A stretch of DNA of 64,000 nt from Hyphomicrobiales bacterium (lineage in GTDB: Bacteria > Pseudomonadota > Alphaproteobacteria > Rhizobiales > Rhizobiaceae): contig UCKM01000015.1 in NCBI GenBank assembly GCA_900473175.1, positions 1-64,000 of the forward strand, written 5' to 3'. How positions within the stretch are numbered: the stretch's first letter is position 1; each line of letters starts with the position of its first letter. Position numbers and translations under genes: made by a program. The notes under the pieces were generated by a model. That model had not been told where the DNA came from. It did not search any database and saw only the letters and a program-made list of their open reading frames with translations. This document shows, one piece after another, positions 63,220 through 64,000 of this stretch.

Positions 63220-64000
63220 TCAGCTTTGCCCGTAATTGGCAGCGTTGTGCTTCTTCAAGACCTCGGAGAAACGGCGCGAGAATGCATCGTCGGCCAGCTT
63301 CTTGCGGCGCTGGATATCCTGCGAGGAGACCATGTTCTTTTCGTGCATTTCGAGAAGGTCGCCAATATGTTTCTGGGCGGCTGCACCGACGCCCGCCATT
63401 GTTTCCTCTGCGGCGGTATCCACCTTGCTACCGAGCGTGTTGATCTTGTGCGCCACATCCTGCTGGGCTGCGGTCTTGAGCGAATCCTCAAGCGCCTTGT
63501 AGAGCACGATGCGCTGTTCGGTATCGATGGCAAGCTTGTTGATCAGCGTGCTTTGGGCGGCGATCTGGTTGTTGAGGGAATCGACGAATGTCTGGAACAT
63601 GGAGGTGTAGCGTTCCAGCGTCTGGCTTTCGGCAAGCAGCTCCTGCTCCTTGGCCTGACGCTCATTATACTCCGTTGCAAGCTTCGAACGCTCGCCTTCA
63701 AGCTCGGCGCGCGTGCCTTGGTCCGTGGAAGCGGCAATACGGTTTTCGATATCGAGAAGCAGGGGATTGAGTTCTTCGATACGATTTTGCGTCGCTTCGA
63801 GGTTGGCGATGGTTGTCTTGCGCCGCTCGATGACGGTGGCGAGGCTCGTCTCGGAGGTCTTGTAGCGCTGGTCGAGAACCGCTTTCTGTTCCTTGAGTAT
63901 CCCGACTATACGATCGGACTTGGCAAGAAGTTCCTGCAGATTGCCGGCCAGCGACATGTTGCGCACGCGGTCCGAACGCAACCGCTGCATCTTCTGTTTG
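63220..64000 (-). CDS. Coiled-coil protein of the AAA cluster (5' end uncertain, reaches window edge)
   Basis: At least 256 residues are readable and the frame is still open at the right edge, so the start may lie outside; internal ATG codons at 63990 and 63957 (MSLAGNLQELLAKSDRIVG) are candidates, neither with a good ribosome site. Nearly the whole protein is heptad-like helix (LLLDIENRIAASTDQGTRAE, KLATEYNERQAKEQELLAES). The C-terminal part is rich in Ala and Lys (KKLADDAFSRRFSEVLKKHN). No enzymatic motif. The gene overlaps no neighbour and precedes the 383-residue gene by three bases. Likely a scaffold; resemblance to tellurite-resistance TelA-type helical proteins is only general. Confidence 0.75.
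   Translation of the reverse strand, partial: KQKMQRLRSDRVRNMSLAGNLQELLAKSDRIVGILKEQKAVLDQRYKTSETSLATVIERRKTTIANLEATQNRIEELNPLLLDIENRIAASTDQGTRAELEGERSKLATEYNERQAKEQELLAESQTLERYTSMFQTFVDSLNNQIAAQSTLINKLAIDTEQRIVLYKALEDSLKTAAQQDVAHKINTLGSKVDTAAEETMAGVGAAAQKHIGDLLEMHEKNMVSSQDIQRRKKLADDAFSRRFSEVLKKHNAANYGQS

Noticed and set aside
1-64000. tRNA, rRNA genes and CRISPR arrays
   Set aside because: No cloverleaf-like sequence, rRNA stretch or regularly spaced repeat set was found by eye; a tRNA scan could still overturn this for short genes.

Overview
The window reads as chromosomal housekeeping DNA of an alphaproteobacterium of the order Hyphomicrobiales (Rhizobiales), most likely near Phyllobacteriaceae/Brucellaceae. 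Support: separate petA-petB-petC genes, a fused trpE(G) behind a Trp-codon leader, the rplY-pth-ychF order, an O2-dependent hemF, the MoxR/DUF58/DUF4159 cluster, and dispersed palindromic repeats of a rhizobial kind. No rRNA, tRNA, CRISPR array, prophage or complete insertion sequence was recognised. Genus assignment is inference.

Layout. 0.1-2.9 kb: secreted cupin, MscS channel fused to a cyclic-nucleotide-binding-like domain, NmrA-type Rossmann protein, then a ribbon-helix-helix protein. 3.4-6.1 kb: glyoxalase-fold protein plus a Tat-exported small subunit and GMC flavoprotein of a gluconate/sugar dehydrogenase. 6.2-12.6 kb: CsaA-like protein, YbjN, UbiK/BMFP protein, lgt, MidA-type methyltransferase, pgeF, a metal-site-deficient M24 protein, a lipoprotein. 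12.7-18.6 kb: prs, a HepT/MntA toxin-antitoxin pair, rplY-pth-ychF, two MaoC-fold proteins, apt. 18.7-25.7 kb: petABC and two ABC half-transporters separated by a perfect 47-bp inverted repeat. 26-32 kb: trmL, a LivK-type binding protein, hemF, DUF1059, and a cca-nudix-DUF1285 operon. 32.2-39.1 kb: a four-gene MoxR/DUF58/BatA-like membrane cluster. 39-43.3 kb: GNAT, glutathionyl-hydroquinone-reductase-type GST, nudix, a 274-bp MITE-like element, a phosphoesterase, an anchored unknown. 43.4-51.6 kb: leuA and trpE(G), each behind a leader peptide and attenuator, with an esterase, a nudix protein and two tandem CDF transporters between. 51.6-57.1 kb: fhs, putA and divergent putR. 57.4-64 kb: a minus-strand run of poorly characterised genes (DUF2333, DUF6638, AAA ATPase, unknown, coiled coil).

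How the genes work together. petABC is the bc1 complex. leuA and trpE(G) are first committed steps of Leu and Trp synthesis, and both leaders show the alternative pairings expected of ribosome-mediated attenuation. The trpL promoter lies so close to its ATG that the mRNA is probably leaderless and the attenuated RNA resembles the sinorhizobial rnTrpL small RNA. putA and putR form a proline-catabolism pair with a palindrome over the putA -35. The MoxR cluster and the 57-64 kb cluster are the best candidates for incompletely described multi-protein membrane systems.

Limits. All calls rest on reading the sequence and family motifs from memory; no database search, folding or alignment program was run. 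Start codons were set from ribosome-binding sites and overlaps. The gene at the right edge may be truncated.
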